This document shows, piece by piece, positions 35,470 through 47,852 of a DNA stretch of 64,000 nucleotides. How positions within the stretch are numbered: the first letter of the stretch is position 1; every line of letters begins with the position of its first letter. This stretch comes from Plectrocnemia conspersa (lineage: Eukaryota > Arthropoda > Insecta > Trichoptera > Polycentropodidae). The notes under the pieces are model-generated. The model was not told the origin of the DNA, ran no database searches, and saw only the letters and a program-made list of their open reading frames with translations. The stretch spans positions 2,170,001 to 2,234,000 of the forward strand of contig VTFK01000008.1 of the NCBI GenBank assembly GCA_009617715.1, written 5' to 3'. Both the position numbers and the translations under genes were made by a program.

Positions 35470-36390
35470 ATGGAAGTAAGATTAACTTATTATTTTTAAC
35501 AAACGAAAACCTTGATTTACGATTTCAGTTCGTCGTTCAAATTTTTTTAAAATATCAACACGTGACTTTATATTTAGCATGCATGTTCATATTAATAACA
35601 TAAGATATTACAAATGACCCAAATTTTCAGCATTTTTTTAATTTTTCGAAACACAATTTTTAATCACTCAGAAATGAATACCAACTTACACCAATTTTAG
35701 GCTCTAAATTTTACTTATGAATTTCCAAAGTTGCCGATTATTATTGTTTTGTGAATAACGAAACATAAAATTAGCCTAAATAAAATATATATTCTAGCAT
35801 GAAATTAAGTGACGTAATTGTCTTCCTACGACTACGAATATTTTTAATCAAGCGCTATGGTGACCACATAAAAGTAATAAATTTGAATATTACCTTTCCC
35901 TAATAAATTATCAACGAGATTAGCAATTTTGGTTGATTTCACCCTCGTATATATTCATATTTGTAAACATTTGTGTTATTTTTGGTTTTCCAACATTAGT
36001 ACATCATTAAAAATGGCCATTCGATTGGCGTTCCCCCTCAAATAGACCCTAAAAAGAAATGGATAAAAAATCTAGTATATTAACTAGTGAAATATAGTGC
36101 TAACGATAGTGATAACAGTTATCTGTTGCGACAAAGGGGTTGCGATCGAAGGGGATGAGAGTAATTACAAAAGCTCTGTATTTGCTCCACTTCAAATAGG
36201 CGCTAATCTATGAGCATAATCCTCTTGAATATAATAAATTAAATCTAAATATATACAACAAATATAAATCAGTCTAGAAAGCGAATCGTAAAATACTATA
36301 TTATACGTTGCAAAATCAATTTTATAGCTTCAACAACTTTAAACACAACATAGTTTGCAATTGCTCTAAATCACGACCTTGTTTGACCTG
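35470..36390. other. AT-rich spacer
   Basis: No feature recognised. A 64-codon frame at 35409-35603 has no domain. Confidence 0.4.
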
Positions 36391-36399
36391 CAACGGTGC

Positions 36400-36690
36400 C
36401 AATTAGTTACCTAAGGAATATTGAAGCATCATAACAATTAACTGCGATCATGTTCGATTGCCTAGCGTCTTAGTGCGCGGTCATTAGCCGAGCCACGTCT
36501 AACTGCATGAATAATGTTCCGAAAACTTGAATTTAATGAGCCAAGTTGGGTCAGTTACCGCGCTCGTACCGAGATACAACCCTTCGGAATCTTGGTACTA
36601 AATGATCGTTAAGTGTGTCCACGTTCGCATCCCCGGGCATTAAGATTAATACGCTAAATACCAAAGCCCCGTGTATTATCTGTATATACC
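36400..36690. promoter_or_regulatory. GC-richer block
   Basis: Mixed-composition DNA with TCCCCGGGCA and several CG words. No frame. Candidate regulatory element. Confidence 0.25.
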
Positions 36691-36859
36691 TACATAATTG
36701 AACATAGTGTAGAAATGGTGAACCCTTTCATAAGTGTGCTAAATAAATGTATATCCAATCCTTAAACAAAATTATGCTTATTAGATAAATATCTTGAAAA
36801 TTAAATTAACATGAGTATGATTCTCTTCGAATAATTTCATTTCGGATTTAATTTTAATT

Positions 36860-37260
36860 TGGTGCTTGTTGAGTTGGCATGGACGAGAAATCCGACTGAA
36901 TTTTGTTCTCCAACTTTTGCACCAATGATCGGGACTGCATATAGTGATTAATTGTTTCTTCTAAAATCACCTATTTTAGATCGTCAGCTACGGAAGCTTC
37001 CATATTTGTATCGAATATTAATTTTGTTGCAAAGCTTTCAATAACATTTGTTATCGCATTTTTTGTTGGTCTAGTGGACGATTTAAGAATCTCATTTTTC
37101 CAGACATATTTGATTGTCTTTTAAGTTGTGCTTCAACTTTAATGAGAGCTCATCAGATCGAAAATTCTCAAGCATAAGCATCAGCTGAGAGAAAATTGGC
37201 ATTTTTTTCGACAAAGGGCGTCAACAGTAAGCTTCACTGGGAAAAGTGCAGATATAATGT
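36860..37260 (-). other. Possible trace of a decayed coding element
   Basis: The composition is less AT-rich and reads as a broken frame on the minus strand. Its best part is 36971-37078 (containing RPTKNAI), vaguely like the helix-turn-helix start of some Tc1-type transposases. Frames break after 35 codons and no TIR is visible. This is a weak guess. Confidence 0.2.
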
Positions 37261-37269
37261 TTTTAATCG

Positions 37270-38430
37270 ATAAATTATCTCTCGTTATCTCCCTTTAAAT
37301 TGCTTATTGTTCTGCTTTCTGCGATTACTCTCTGTGTAACCGTCAATCTCTGATCGTAATAATGTTTTATTTGTATATATTTTATATATTTATAATTTGG
37401 AATTCGAAATTATATTTATGAGTACGATTTCCGGTATTCGCGAATTTCGTATATGCAATCCCTACTGTATCTTTATTTTAAATATGATTAAGGGCTATTC
37501 GGAAAGTATTTATTCCAGAAAATATTTCTGTCCATTATTCGTTTATTCTAATAATATCTTTAACCATTTGAGCCGTATTGCCGTACATGTACGGTGATCG
37601 ATTTTTCACTGTTTTGAGGTACTCAAAATAGTTATATATTTACATTTATAATTGAAGTTAAAATAAATAAAAAACATTTATTTTATACTTTTTTTAATTT
37701 GATTTAATGTAAATGATTTCTATAGAAAATAAAACCAATAAATAAAATGTTATGAAATAAATAAACATTTTATATAAATTTTATAAAAAAAAAATTGAGC
37801 ATTACTATTTTGTAACTATTTCATTGAATTTTTTCGTTTCAAAAATTGAATACAAACGCACGAAATAATTACTTTCACTTATTTTACTTGACCTACATCT
37901 GGAACCGCTCCTACTGTCCATATAGTGTGTCCTGCATTTTTTTGGAGTACATGCATGTCACTGATTTTTTTTCTACTTTATAATAAAAACAAACGGTTAA
38001 GCGATTGATTTATTACAATTATAATTTACGCAATATTTCCTGGAAAGCGTATATATTATTTTTTTAATATCTTTTATCGTGAGTTTTAAAATCTTTCCAA
38101 TTATTATCAACCATTTTTTGACAAGCGATAGATAATTGATTATATACGCTTTAACGCAAATTTGGTTAATTATTTTTTGTTGAAATAAATATTTAAAAAT
38201 ACAATTAACCTAATCGTTTTTTTAATGATATATTTTTCTATAATGAAGTAAAAAAGACAAAACTTAAAAAAATATTCTTAATGTATTTACAAATCCAATG
38301 AAATAAATATTGTGTATATTTAATTAATTGACATAAATAACAATATTAAATAATAAGTTCGGAATTTCTTCGTTAATTATTTCATTACTGTAAGTTTTTC
38401 ACTGTAGTTACAGTCAACTCATATCAAAGT
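37270..38430. other. AT-rich desert
   Basis: More than 1 kb of AT-rich DNA with no recognised gene or element. Confidence 0.45.
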
Positions 38431-38535
38431 ATAGTTTCACTGGTGGATATGTATTTCTAATAACTAATTTATGATTGTTAACCGACAGTTAAATTATATA
38501 CTGCTCTTAAATGTCCATAAAACTTTTTGCTATAC
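38430..38535 (+). repeat. Repeat family E, partial copy
   Basis: TTTCACTGGTGGATATGTATTTCTAATAACTA followed by ATAATCG-like and TATACTGCTC words aligns with 32420-32520 (TTTCACCAGTAGATATATATTTCTACTAGCTA … ATATGCTGCTC). It is clearly diverged, without the exact 25-mer. Confidence 0.5.
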
Positions 38536-38909
38536 AAGTAAAGTTTTGAAACTAACTTTGCTTGAATTAATTTTAAATATTGTATAATTTAACAAACGAT
38601 GTGGCGTCACAATTCTGTGAATCTTTGCTCATGTGGAAATACGAAAACCAGATCATCCATTAGTAAACAAATACAGTCGCTGTACATTTTAACTGGCTAA
38701 GTTAGTGAAATTATATTTATACTTTACTTGTAATATATGTTCAATGTAACATATATAAATAGAGGTTAGAATCTCAATGAACGATATTTTAACTTTACTT
38801 TCTACTTATTTTGATATTCTTTTTATTGTGAAAACTGTATTTATGTAATTTATGTGATCTTAAAATTTATTTATGCGTATAAAAGCATGTTTAGCTCTTC
38901 GAGATGAAA

Positions 38910-39270
38910 TCAAATTTCAGGATATACTGAATTTCCAGAGCCAAAGTTCTTTGGTGCATGGAAATTCACTCCAAGCTCGTTGGCGACAGCTGTGTGTCGT
39001 GGACATACCGACGCCAAGTTAGGGTTTCCCGGTATGAAAATGGAATGGGGCTTAAGCCCGGATAATGCCGACAAATATAGCCGAATTTTGAAAGCTTGGT
39101 TTAGCAGACACACCTCTGCTTGTGTGTGACGTCAACTGTAACGCGATAATCTTGTTTTGGTACACCCTGTACTGTATCGATCTGTTGCCGCTTGAATTAA
39201 GCTGCGTGTTGTTTCGTTAGGGATGTAATCCGTCGGTCAGTTTCGTTGCTGAACTTTCTAAAATTGTTAA
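38910..39270. promoter_or_regulatory. GC-richer island
   Basis: Contains CACACCTCTGCTTGTGTGTG, GGCTTAAGCCC (palindromic GGCTTAAGCC) and many mixed words. A 67-codon minus frame shows no domain. Candidate enhancer. Confidence 0.3.
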
Positions 39271-39279
39271 CGTTGATAT

Positions 39280-40120
39280 TATACATCTTTCTGTCTATTG
39301 TCCGATATCTGTAATCAGATGAAAAAATCTCAGCGTCGCAAGTAACCGGTAAAAGAATTACATTTACCATACCAAAAATCTATATGTGTGTTACTATTGC
39401 AATATAAATCGATAGTTGTGTGAAAAAATATAATATAATTTAAAATAAACTTGGATTTTATTATAAATATTATTAATATAAGACATATGTATATTACATA
39501 TTTTATAACATTTTTTACAACATTTTGCCACTAAAGTACGTTTAATGAAAAATACTTTTAAATGCACTTCTCGCTATTTGTTTGACAGGAAAGCTTTATA
39601 TCCTTCGAGTATGCAAAAAATGTTTGCGCATACCGGAATCGATGTTTTTTTCAGTTTTATTTTTTACTCACTTCTCGATTGTTATCGTATTGTTCGGCTC
39701 TGCGCTCAAATCAGTAGTAGTTTTAAACATGTTGAAAAACAATCGAAACTAAGGGAATCGAACGGAAACTTTAGAACAAATCGAATTGAATACCTCTCGA
39801 AGCGTTCAATTGACAACCGAACCGTTTGTTGGCTTTGAATAGTTTTTTTTTCATTCCACTCTATCCTACGCAAAATTGAACTCGTTCCGTGATTAATTGC
39901 TTTTAGTGACGCTCTCTCGGTGGATTTTTATTGATTTCAAATCCGTTAAAAAAAATGCCTTGTACAAACATAAAACATCTTAAATGTGTTGTTTGTTAGC
40001 TTAACGGCCATGAAATTTGTGTTTGTTTTTATCGGATCATTAGATTAATATAATTGTAAATCAAATGTTATATACCTCCACATTAATTTTAATTATTACA
40101 TACACTGTAACGCCTTAGTA
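39280..40120. other. Mostly AT-rich spacer with an unassigned frame
   Basis: A 97-codon + strand frame (39545-39838) has no recognised domain, signal peptide or splice support. It is recorded but not called as a gene. Nothing else seen. Confidence 0.3.
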
Positions 40121-40129
40121 GACTATAAA

Positions 40130-40600
40130 CTGTTCCACATTGAACGCTCTCCAATAGTTTTATACGTGACCGACGATCTTAGAATCTCGCTTTGCATTCA
40201 CCTTCTTTCGCACGTGTAAAAACTGTACTACTATCGACCAATGTAAGAGGGAAATTGTTTCATGATTTCTATTCCGCACAACGTGCACCGATACATACAC
40301 ACTCGTGGGTGTTTTGGTGGTCTGGAAGTCCCCCCTAGGTGTGTGTTCGGGACCACGGGAACGGCGTCACGTGTCGGCAAGTTTACTGTAGTGACCATGG
40401 CATGCCATACCGGTGGGAAGTGCGGGCAACTGGATCTCTCTTAACCGGTAAACATTCGTAATGGCCTCGGGCTGACTGCGCTGTTTACTGAAACGTTACC
40501 GGGATCGCATTAAAGTCCTGTCTCTTATTCTTTTGCTCAAACGTTGCGCAGACGACAAGTATTTGCCATGTTTTTATTACTGTAATTATTTGAAATGGGA
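40130..40600. promoter_or_regulatory. GC-rich island with AACCGGTAA site
   Basis: TTAACCGGTAAAC (40441-40453) overlaps a Grainyhead-like AACCGG and a forkhead-like GTAAAC. An E-box CACGTG lies in CGTCACGTGTCGG near 40367. No domain in the short frame at 40262-40444. Candidate enhancer. Confidence 0.35.
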
Positions 40601-40609
40601 AATCGAAAA

Positions 40610-41850
40610 TCTATTGCTAAATATAAGTTATGATTTTTTGTAGATTATAGAATCATGCATAATTCTGAAAGAATATAACATCTTTTCTTTGGCAATGCAA
40701 AATAGGTTATTCTTACAAATATATTTATATGAATATATTTTTTATATTTATTATAAAATGATGAAATTTAGGATTTTATCTATTTTTAGTTATATTTGAT
40801 TAACTTTCATTACACAACATTAAATGAATAGTACACGTATATAAATAATATCTATTTTTTTTTGCTAATTTAGTCGCTTTTATTATTTTGTAAATGTGAC
40901 TTTGTGTAAGATTATAATTTTTTTGATTTGTTAGATTATAATTATGTTTAATTATTCGGCACTTTTTTTTAGTCATCTGTCATTGACGTTATAAATTTTG
41001 CCATTTAATCGATAGTAAGAAAAAACTACGAGTGCTAAAAAACTTACACCGGATTTTAAATTAACACGTCACTCACATTAATAAATCTTTGTGACAAAAA
41101 AGTGATTAATGTCTGCTAAATAGTGAGTATAAAGATTCGCAAAGTGATAGTTGAAATGGTATAAAAAACTATAACAAAATATCTATTGATGCTATTTAAA
41201 ACAAAGCTGTAAAACCAATGTGATTTATTACTATAATATTTTTTTTCTTGTAATTTATTGTAAAAATATTTAAAAAAAATTCAAAACTATGGAATAAATA
41301 GGAATCATAATTTTAATTATAACTCATTTTTTTAAAAAGTTAAATACCTAATTAATTTAATGGAACTTTATTAAACAATTATTTTTATGGACTAGAAATT
41401 TAAAAATATTTCCCTTTAATCATTTTTTAAATTAACATAAATATGTTTAATATTATATTTTTTAATATTATTTATAACGGATGTTTATATGGACTTATTT
41501 AATTTATTTACTTGGGCGCTAATATTTATATTTTCACTTGATTATTAAAATATGCCATAAATAAAAATGATCATTATTATGTTGATTTTATTTTAATGTA
41601 TTAACTTTATAAAAAACATCCTGGGCTAGAAATGCAAAATTATTTCTATAAGCATTATTTAAATTTTCATATAATATCATTGTATTATTATTCAAATCGT
41701 GCCTTATTTGTTTATTAGGTATCACCAAAACGATGTAATAAATTAAATATATTTATAAAATTTCTAATATGGTTTATATTGAGCCAAATTCACTAACTCA
41801 TATCAAATAAACCTTCATATATCAGACAATGTAATTAATTTGTAACAATG
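40610..41850. other. AT-rich desert
   Basis: Long AT-rich stretch with T runs. No feature recognised. Confidence 0.5.
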
Positions 41851-41859
41851 TCCATAAAC

Positions 41860-42235
41860 ATTGTTTTGTCGATGGTTTGTTTGGTGTCCGATTTTGACAC
41901 GTATTGTCCAGACCGGCCACCATAATACGAATATTTTACATAGCCCCATTACCATACGTCGGAATATGTTATTGCTAATACGCTCAAACTTATATTTATG
42001 CCCTCGCTTTCGATCGAACAACACAGCCTCCTCCACGTCCCACGCGACCTCACCTCTTGATCTCGCGATCGAGAAACACAATTGGTTCGAGATGTTATCT
42101 GCTATGTATAAAAATGTTTGTTTAACACCGAACACGCCATGTCCGACTCGAAACGAAACGACTTTACAACGTTGTCTGAATGAAAATTTACAACAAAACG
42201 TTGTCACTATGCAACTGCATTCGGGAATTAACTAA
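41860..42235. promoter_or_regulatory. GC-richer island with overlapping open frames
   Basis: Frames of 124 codons (plus, 41861-42235) and 130 codons (minus, 41815-42207) overlap almost fully. Neither shows a known domain, and no good splice pair brackets them. At most one could be real. I treat the block as non-coding and possibly conserved. Confidence 0.3.
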
Positions 42236-42479
42236 TTAAAAATATCACCGATAGATCAAGTGGCATATCTTTTGATTACCACTTTTTCAAAATATTGAAG
42301 ACCTAACAAGGTTTACATAGCTACAAAATTCAGTAACAATATTGTTTGTATATATCATATTTTTATGTTTATCATTAATTTATTCTTTGTAATGCTTTAA
42401 AAATATTCGCTTCAGTTCATTTTCTTCTGGATTTAATAACCTTAAACGCTCGTCTAATTGCATGACAAAATATACCCTT

Positions 42480-43030
42480 ACTGGATTTTTTAGGGGGCCA
42501 TTTGTCTAATTAGGTGGCTATCGAATATTCGAGGCTTGAAATGATCCCGCACGGTGCATTACCATACCGTTTTCGAATGCGAGATGTAAAAAAACCATAG
42601 AGGGCCTTCACCGCGATCATCAGACCGTGCCTGGTTTGCGTTCGTCAAAAATACGAAATTCCTTCCTGGTAAAAGTATGCATGCGGTAGGAAGCATTCCC
42701 TGTAATCGGCCATTCGCAGCAACCGTACCGTGCACCCAAACAAGCGCCCCCAAACTGTTTTGCCTCCAAACACTGCCATTTTTTTCATTTTCACCAGCCG
42801 AACGGGATTACCAATTTTCTGGTGTTTTTTTTTCAACTCCGACAATCCCCGATTGAATCCCATGCATTATTGGTCGTCTGCGGTTTTTAGAGTTTGTGCC
42901 TTCACGCTCGATATGCCGCGCACCTGCTAAATGATGCTTGCAGCACGAATTCCTTTTTCTATTATTGACCGACGAAAAAGTTTCAATCATGCGTCTAAAG
43001 ACGCAATTTCGGAACCGTCACGGTGAATTC
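42480..43030. promoter_or_regulatory. GC-richer island with Runx- and Snail-type words
   Basis: TGCGGTTT (42879-42886) matches a Runx site and CACCTGC (42921-42927) a Snail-type E-box. Many GCATGC-like palindromes occur (GTATGCATGCGG at 42677). Frames on both strands overlap without domains. Candidate enhancer cluster. Confidence 0.35.
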
Positions 43031-43039
43031 TATTGTGAT

Positions 43040-43740
43040 TCATCTCTGCGTTGTGATTTTGTTTTATAAATATTTTGTAGAAATAAATTCACTATTTAAT
43101 AAAAATAAAATACCCACTTGTAACTAAAAACTGATCTGAACGCGTAAGCACATGTGTGGCTTCTTACAAGTTCTTAATGCTCACTGAATACCATTATCAA
43201 ATTTATGGGACGTAAACGTAAAAAACGAATTCCTTATTCTATTTATTTATTTCGTTTAGTACAACTGTATTTAATTGATAACATTAAAATAATTAACCTT
43301 GCATTCTTTTTCAATGAAAAAGTTTTTTTTTAGAAACATACATTTTGTACAATTTTTCCTAATACGTTTTTTATTTAAATATAATTTTTTAACACTAATG
43401 TTTAGTGAAGCATATTCCGTCGACTATTTGGGTAAAATTATGTCTGAATGGAATTAAAATGTACAAATAGTAGAAAAAAAATTCGTGTATGAAATACCTG
43501 CTTTTGTTTTCACTTCGCCAGCCATCCATATCATAAAAAAGGCGCAGTTATTTCTCTATCACATAACATAGTTACTGGTTACCGTAATATTTTCCTGTGA
43601 TAAAGCAAATGTATTCCTTTTATGTTGATACGTCGCGCACCAAAAAAATATCGAAAATGTTTAATTAAATTTTAAAAATTTGCGCCGGTGGAATTTTTCA
43701 TAAGTAAGTTGAGCTGATATTTCGACTCTTTTGGACTATT
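43040..43740. other. AT-rich spacer
   Basis: Nothing firm. A minus-strand GCAG|GTATTT near 43496 and a short ATGGATGGCTGG frame were noted but lack an acceptor or other support. Confidence 0.35.
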
Positions 43741-43749
43741 TAATTTTGT

Positions 43750-43804
43750 AATACCGGTAAAATCGAAGGTTTATTTTTTTCAGAATACCGTTATTACCGG
43801 TATT
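43750..43804. repeat. 11-bp inverted repeat AATACCGGTAA
   Basis: AATACCGGTAA (43750-43760) and TTACCGGTATT (43794-43804) are exact inverted copies 33 bp apart, with a further AATACCG between them. A second small hairpin, CTATGAAG/CTTCATAG, follows near 43825-43845. Possibly paired factor sites or a small foldback. Confidence 0.65.
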
Positions 43805-44079
43805 GCGATCCTCTATGATCGTCTATGAAGCTCATCTTCATAGAGAATCAAAATCACTGCAGTCCGCAACAGATCAAATGCATCTAAACAAATTAAATCG
43901 TTTGCATATAAATAAAACTTAAAGGTGTAACGGCCATATTTATGTCATTAATGAATAACATGGAAGCAGAATCAGGTTGGACCGTTGAAGAACCCCCGAA
44001 ATATATTTTAAAGATAAGATTCGTGAACAATTTATGAACTTTCATACATTTATAAATCTCGTACATCCCGAGACAAAAC

Positions 44080-44420
44080 GAATGAGATACAACACGCGCG
44101 AAATACATCCTCAAAACGCGTGTCGCAATTCACGCGTCGAAACAAAACGAAAAGCTCTGGAAAAGCTCACCGGCAAGCTTTCTCTCCTATCTTGCCTTGC
44201 GAGTCTGTCGCGCAGTTGTCATGTATTTCCTCCATTTCTTCTAAGAAAGCACACGCGTCCTTCTTTGCATTTTCCATCTAGAAGACACCGGCTGACAGAT
44301 TACGCCGTTTATTCACTGGCCTGTGACCCTTGAAGGCTCTCCCAGACACAGCCAGCGAGCGCAAAAGGTTTAAAGCTTTTTGCGACTGCGACAAATGAGC
44401 CTTGGACGCCTCCTCGTTTA
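44080..44420. promoter_or_regulatory. GC-richer block
   Basis: A 99-codon + frame (44034-44333) lacks a domain and is Ser/Arg-rich by composition. Words such as ACGCGTG and CACGCG recur. Candidate regulatory sequence. Confidence 0.25.
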
Positions 44421-44426
44421 TCTAGT

Positions 44427-44472
44427 TATCCCGTACACAGCTAGAATATTTATTCTTGCTGTGTACGGGATA
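44427..44472. repeat. 46-nt hairpin (21-4-21)
   Basis: TATCCCGTACACAGCtAGAAT (44427-44447) pairs with 44452-44472 except for one T:T mismatch, around loop ATTT. The outer 15 bp are perfect and GC-richer than the surroundings. Same geometry as 32536-32581 but unrelated sequence. Confidence 0.85.
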
Positions 44473-44479
44473 TAACCTC

Positions 44480-45200
44480 ACGTATGCGTTAGCCGCTGTA
44501 TTGAAACACCAGATTGCACTTATTTATTTTTTGTGCTTTATATATTCGCGAAGAATTATATTTTCCATTTTTCAATGACTATTTGTGTTGTGTTACTGCG
44601 AATAGAAGGTTTTTTATTACTTTTCTTTTCCTTTCTTTCTTTTTCATCGCACATACAACACGCGCGATCTGCCGTAATAAGCTCGCGATAAATCTAATAT
44701 GATTTTCTGACTATTGTTTTTATATGTACGTATATCTTTAACGCAATATGTTTACCGTCGGTGGATCATTTATTTTTTTAGTTCTCACAAAATATTATTT
44801 TATGAATGTATTTATAGAAATACACAATTAGGAAAAGTGATTACATAAGCAATTGTTTCGTAAATAACATTTTTGCTAGTTACGATAGTAGGTCTACATT
44901 TATTTTAAACGATTGAATTGAAACGTTAATTTATTTTATGTACGAGTTATCTTAATTTAAATCTTAATTATCTCATTTCTGTTTTCTGCGTAAAAGGCCA
45001 TTGTATAATAGCGTAGAACGCTTATGAAATTTATTTTATTAGAAATCAAAGGTAAAAAGTCATTATCATTCAATATCACTAGCGATTAATTAGTTGCTGT
45101 ACTGCTGTTATTATATAAATACATAAAATCATAATGTATAGATCATTCTAAAGATCATTTTAATAAACAATCAGGGAGATCAAAAGTTTTTACAACAATA
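44480..45200. other. AT-rich spacer
   Basis: No feature recognised beyond chance frames. Confidence 0.4.
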
Positions 45201-45234
45201 GAAAATAAATTTCGTGTCCAAACAATGCATAAAT

Positions 45235-45375
45235 AAAGGACGTCCTGAGACGTTACTTGCCCATAGTACTGGTAAAACACTACTATTTGTTTGGAAAAGA
45301 TGCACGTTAGATAATACGTTCTATCTTGCGCATATTTTTTTTATAATTCTACCCTTGGTTACCGATCGCCGAAGT
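45235..45375 (+). repeat. Dispersed repeat family C, copy 2
   Basis: Collinear with 17450-17600: CCTGAGACGTTA, CACTACTATTTGTTTGGAAAA, GATGCACGTTAGATAATACG, TTCTATCTTGCGCA and CTACCCTTGGTTA. The family D sequence that follows copy 1 is not found after this copy. Confidence 0.75.
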
Positions 45376-45399
45376 TACAATCTGGACCGTATATATTAA

Positions 45400-46540
45400 A
45401 CAAATTTCATATTAAAATAATAAATGCAATTGAAAATTATATGCTAAATATGCTAAAATGAGACCAAAGTTTCAATATAATCGTATTACACATCGGACTT
45501 AATTCCATTACCAAGAATTTTATTGTTAATATTACCACACAATGCTTTTAGCTAAATTCAATTAAAATAATTTAAAGCTGCGTTTTGGATTATAAATTAT
45601 AATATTGAAAATTTACACGATATATAGTGCTAATTATAAAGTGAAACAACATAGCTTGAACCTTCTAGGTAATAGTTAATAATTCCTAGCATAATTAGTT
45701 GAATCAATAATTGAAAATTCTATGAATATGATGTATCTGTGGTTATGGTTATACTACATGACACGTTATACTAATTTGCATCAAAACGATGTCAGTGTTT
45801 GAGATTATACTTCATGAGATATACGAGGTTCATCCAATTGTAAATTGCGATAGAACAAATGTGGTTATAAAGTTTAGCGTAATTTTATTATGATGGCTAA
45901 TCCGTTGTTGGAGTAAATTGAAAATTATTTCGCATGTTTACACATTATTATGTAAGGCCTATATTGTGAGTGTGTACGTAGTTGTGTAGATTAAATATAA
46001 TCCTAAGCCTGAATTAATCCATTATCAACTGAAAGATCCAGCCTCCCCCACCCCGGATTAGTTGGTCAAAGTATTCGATTTTATTGTAAATTATTTTGTT
46101 TATTAATATTTTTCAACGTTTACTATTTCAAACCAGAATTGTGAGCTATAAATAAAATCCCATTCGTATGCAAATGCTTTTACACAAAAATGGGACCACA
46201 TAAACACAAAAGAGACTTATTAAAAATTAAATTCTACTCTACAAATTAATGAAATATAAATAAAAATCGCTTTACGGGAAAAGCTCTTCGTTAAGTACGA
46301 AAAATTAAAATCTTAGATTTCCTGTAACATATAATGTTTTTCTTATGTTCCATAGCTATCAACGATTCCAAATATTCGACTCTAAACCTGCTCAGTATTT
46401 TCTACTTTCACTGTTGCAAAATATTTCAAAAATATATTATAGATCTTTGCGGTTAAATTAGTAAAACTCGAGAGTATCCTAGAGTAAAGAGTAAAGGACG
46501 GTGCACATTAACAAGGGATAATATTCCCATGTTTAAAATT
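45400..46540. other. AT-rich spacer
   Basis: No feature recognised. A short GC-richer patch (CCAGCCTCCCCCACCCCGG) occurs near 46040. Confidence 0.4.
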
Positions 46541-46559
46541 ATAAATACTCAAAAAACGT

Positions 46560-47120
46560 TTCTTGCTCTTTACTTAGTCTCACTTCGCATTATACGTTAC
46601 ATTTTTTCTTTAAAGCCAGGTTGTTTGGCGGGGAAAACTCTCACAATTGGAAGCTTAGGTACTCTGTTTTCCTCGTCGGAACGACGATTGGGTAGGCCGA
46701 AAAGGGAAAACGGCGCCGGGAAAGTGCGCCGTTAAGAGGCCAATTTGCATATAACAGGATTATTACATTAACCCCCGACCTGAGAACGCGGTAATGAGCC
46801 ACTTGTCGAAAAATTGTACATAAAGGACATAATTCCGTCTCAAAAGTCGCTTCGCAGAGACGTCGGCTGTCTCAACTTAAATTTTATGATTGCCTCATGC
46901 GAAGCCCCACTCCATCCCTCAGGTAAACAACAGCTTAATAGTGAGCCACGCCCGGGTAAATTTTTCGGGTGTTTTTTTTAAAAAAGAATCGAATGAGATC
47001 CTACATTAGGCACAAGGGTAGAAATAATCTACCCTTAGTATGCTTGTCTTATCCGCAAAAGAGAGAATCACGCGCGCGCAAGTACGTTCTGCATTTTCGC
47101 GCTGTGTGTCGAAACAACGT
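46560..47120. promoter_or_regulatory. GC-richer island with octamer and forkhead sites
   Basis: It contains a perfect octamer ATTTGCAT (46743-46750) and GTAAACA (46923-46929, forkhead-like). A perfect 9-bp hairpin AAGGGTAGA/TCTACCCTT lies at 47014-47022 and 47028-47036. CCATCCCTCAG|GTAAAC at 46912-46927 also resembles a splice junction, but the +5 base is wrong. The 68-codon frame at 46529-46735 has no domain. Confidence 0.4.
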
Positions 47121-47129
47121 TTGAAGAAA

Positions 47130-47850
47130 TACATATAAAAATAAATTGGTTTTATCAGAAACATAGTGATTGTTTATGTGAATATATCTGTGTCTTTATT
47201 ATGAGAAACATACAAATGTTTTACATGAAAACAGACAGCACTTGAGCTCTATTTTCCCATTGACTCAATCACACATGTATCTAATACGACACAATGCCAT
47301 CTTATTTTTCTGAGTATTCTGCTAGATATTTTTATAATAGTGCCTTAAAACTGAGCTTTATTGCTCTAGCAAATAGCAATATCTATATATTAAAATTCAG
47401 TTCATTTTAAACTTATATGATCCGAAAATCCATCTTATGATTTTTTTGAATCTGGCATTGGCGATGCTTCGGAATTATTTGTATTATTTTTTTTAAGAGT
47501 CATTTTTACAATATTTACATTATATACAAAGATGATTTTATAGAAAAAGTACAAATATATAACCTTGCTTAATATCAATTAATAATAAGTTAGAATTATA
47601 TGTTGATTTATATTAATTTTGTTTAGATTATAAAGAGTAACTGCTTATTAAAAAGTTAGTGCATTAAGGAAAAGCGCGATGTTAGGATGTAGGTAACTCA
47701 ATTTTGCTCAAAGTCCTTATCTGTGTTTTGATTAACTATGCAAAATATAATTTAGATCTATTAAATGGTATACAATATATTCAATTGTATTGGCACAAAG
47801 GCGCTGGAAATGCTAATAACAGCTTATTTAATAAACATACATATATAAAT
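47130..47850. other. AT-rich spacer
   Basis: Nothing recognised. Confidence 0.4.
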
Positions 47851-47852
47851 CA

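Noticed and set aside
36971..37078. Minus-strand stretch containing RPTKNAI, thought to be a Tc1-like HTH
   Set aside because: Only 35 codons, no flanking transposase motifs and no TIR. Kept only as a very weak feature.
39545..39838. 97-codon + strand frame
   Set aside because: No recognisable domain and composition typical of random sequence.
41815..42235. Opposed 130- and 124-codon frames
   Set aside because: They overlap on opposite strands without domains. At most one could be real and neither has splice support.
43496..43535. Minus-strand first exon starting ATGGATGGCTGG with GCAG|GTATTT
   Set aside because: Donor weak at +3 to +6, no promoter or conserved peptide.
32536..44472. Hairpins as microRNA precursors
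   Set aside because: Only 46 nt long with 4-nt loops, too short for Dicer substrates. No known insect microRNA sequence was seen in them or elsewhere in the window.
46912..46930. CCATCCCTCAG|GTAAAC as a third ratchet site
   Set aside because: The donor half lacks G at +5. The GTAAACA word is more simply a forkhead-type site.
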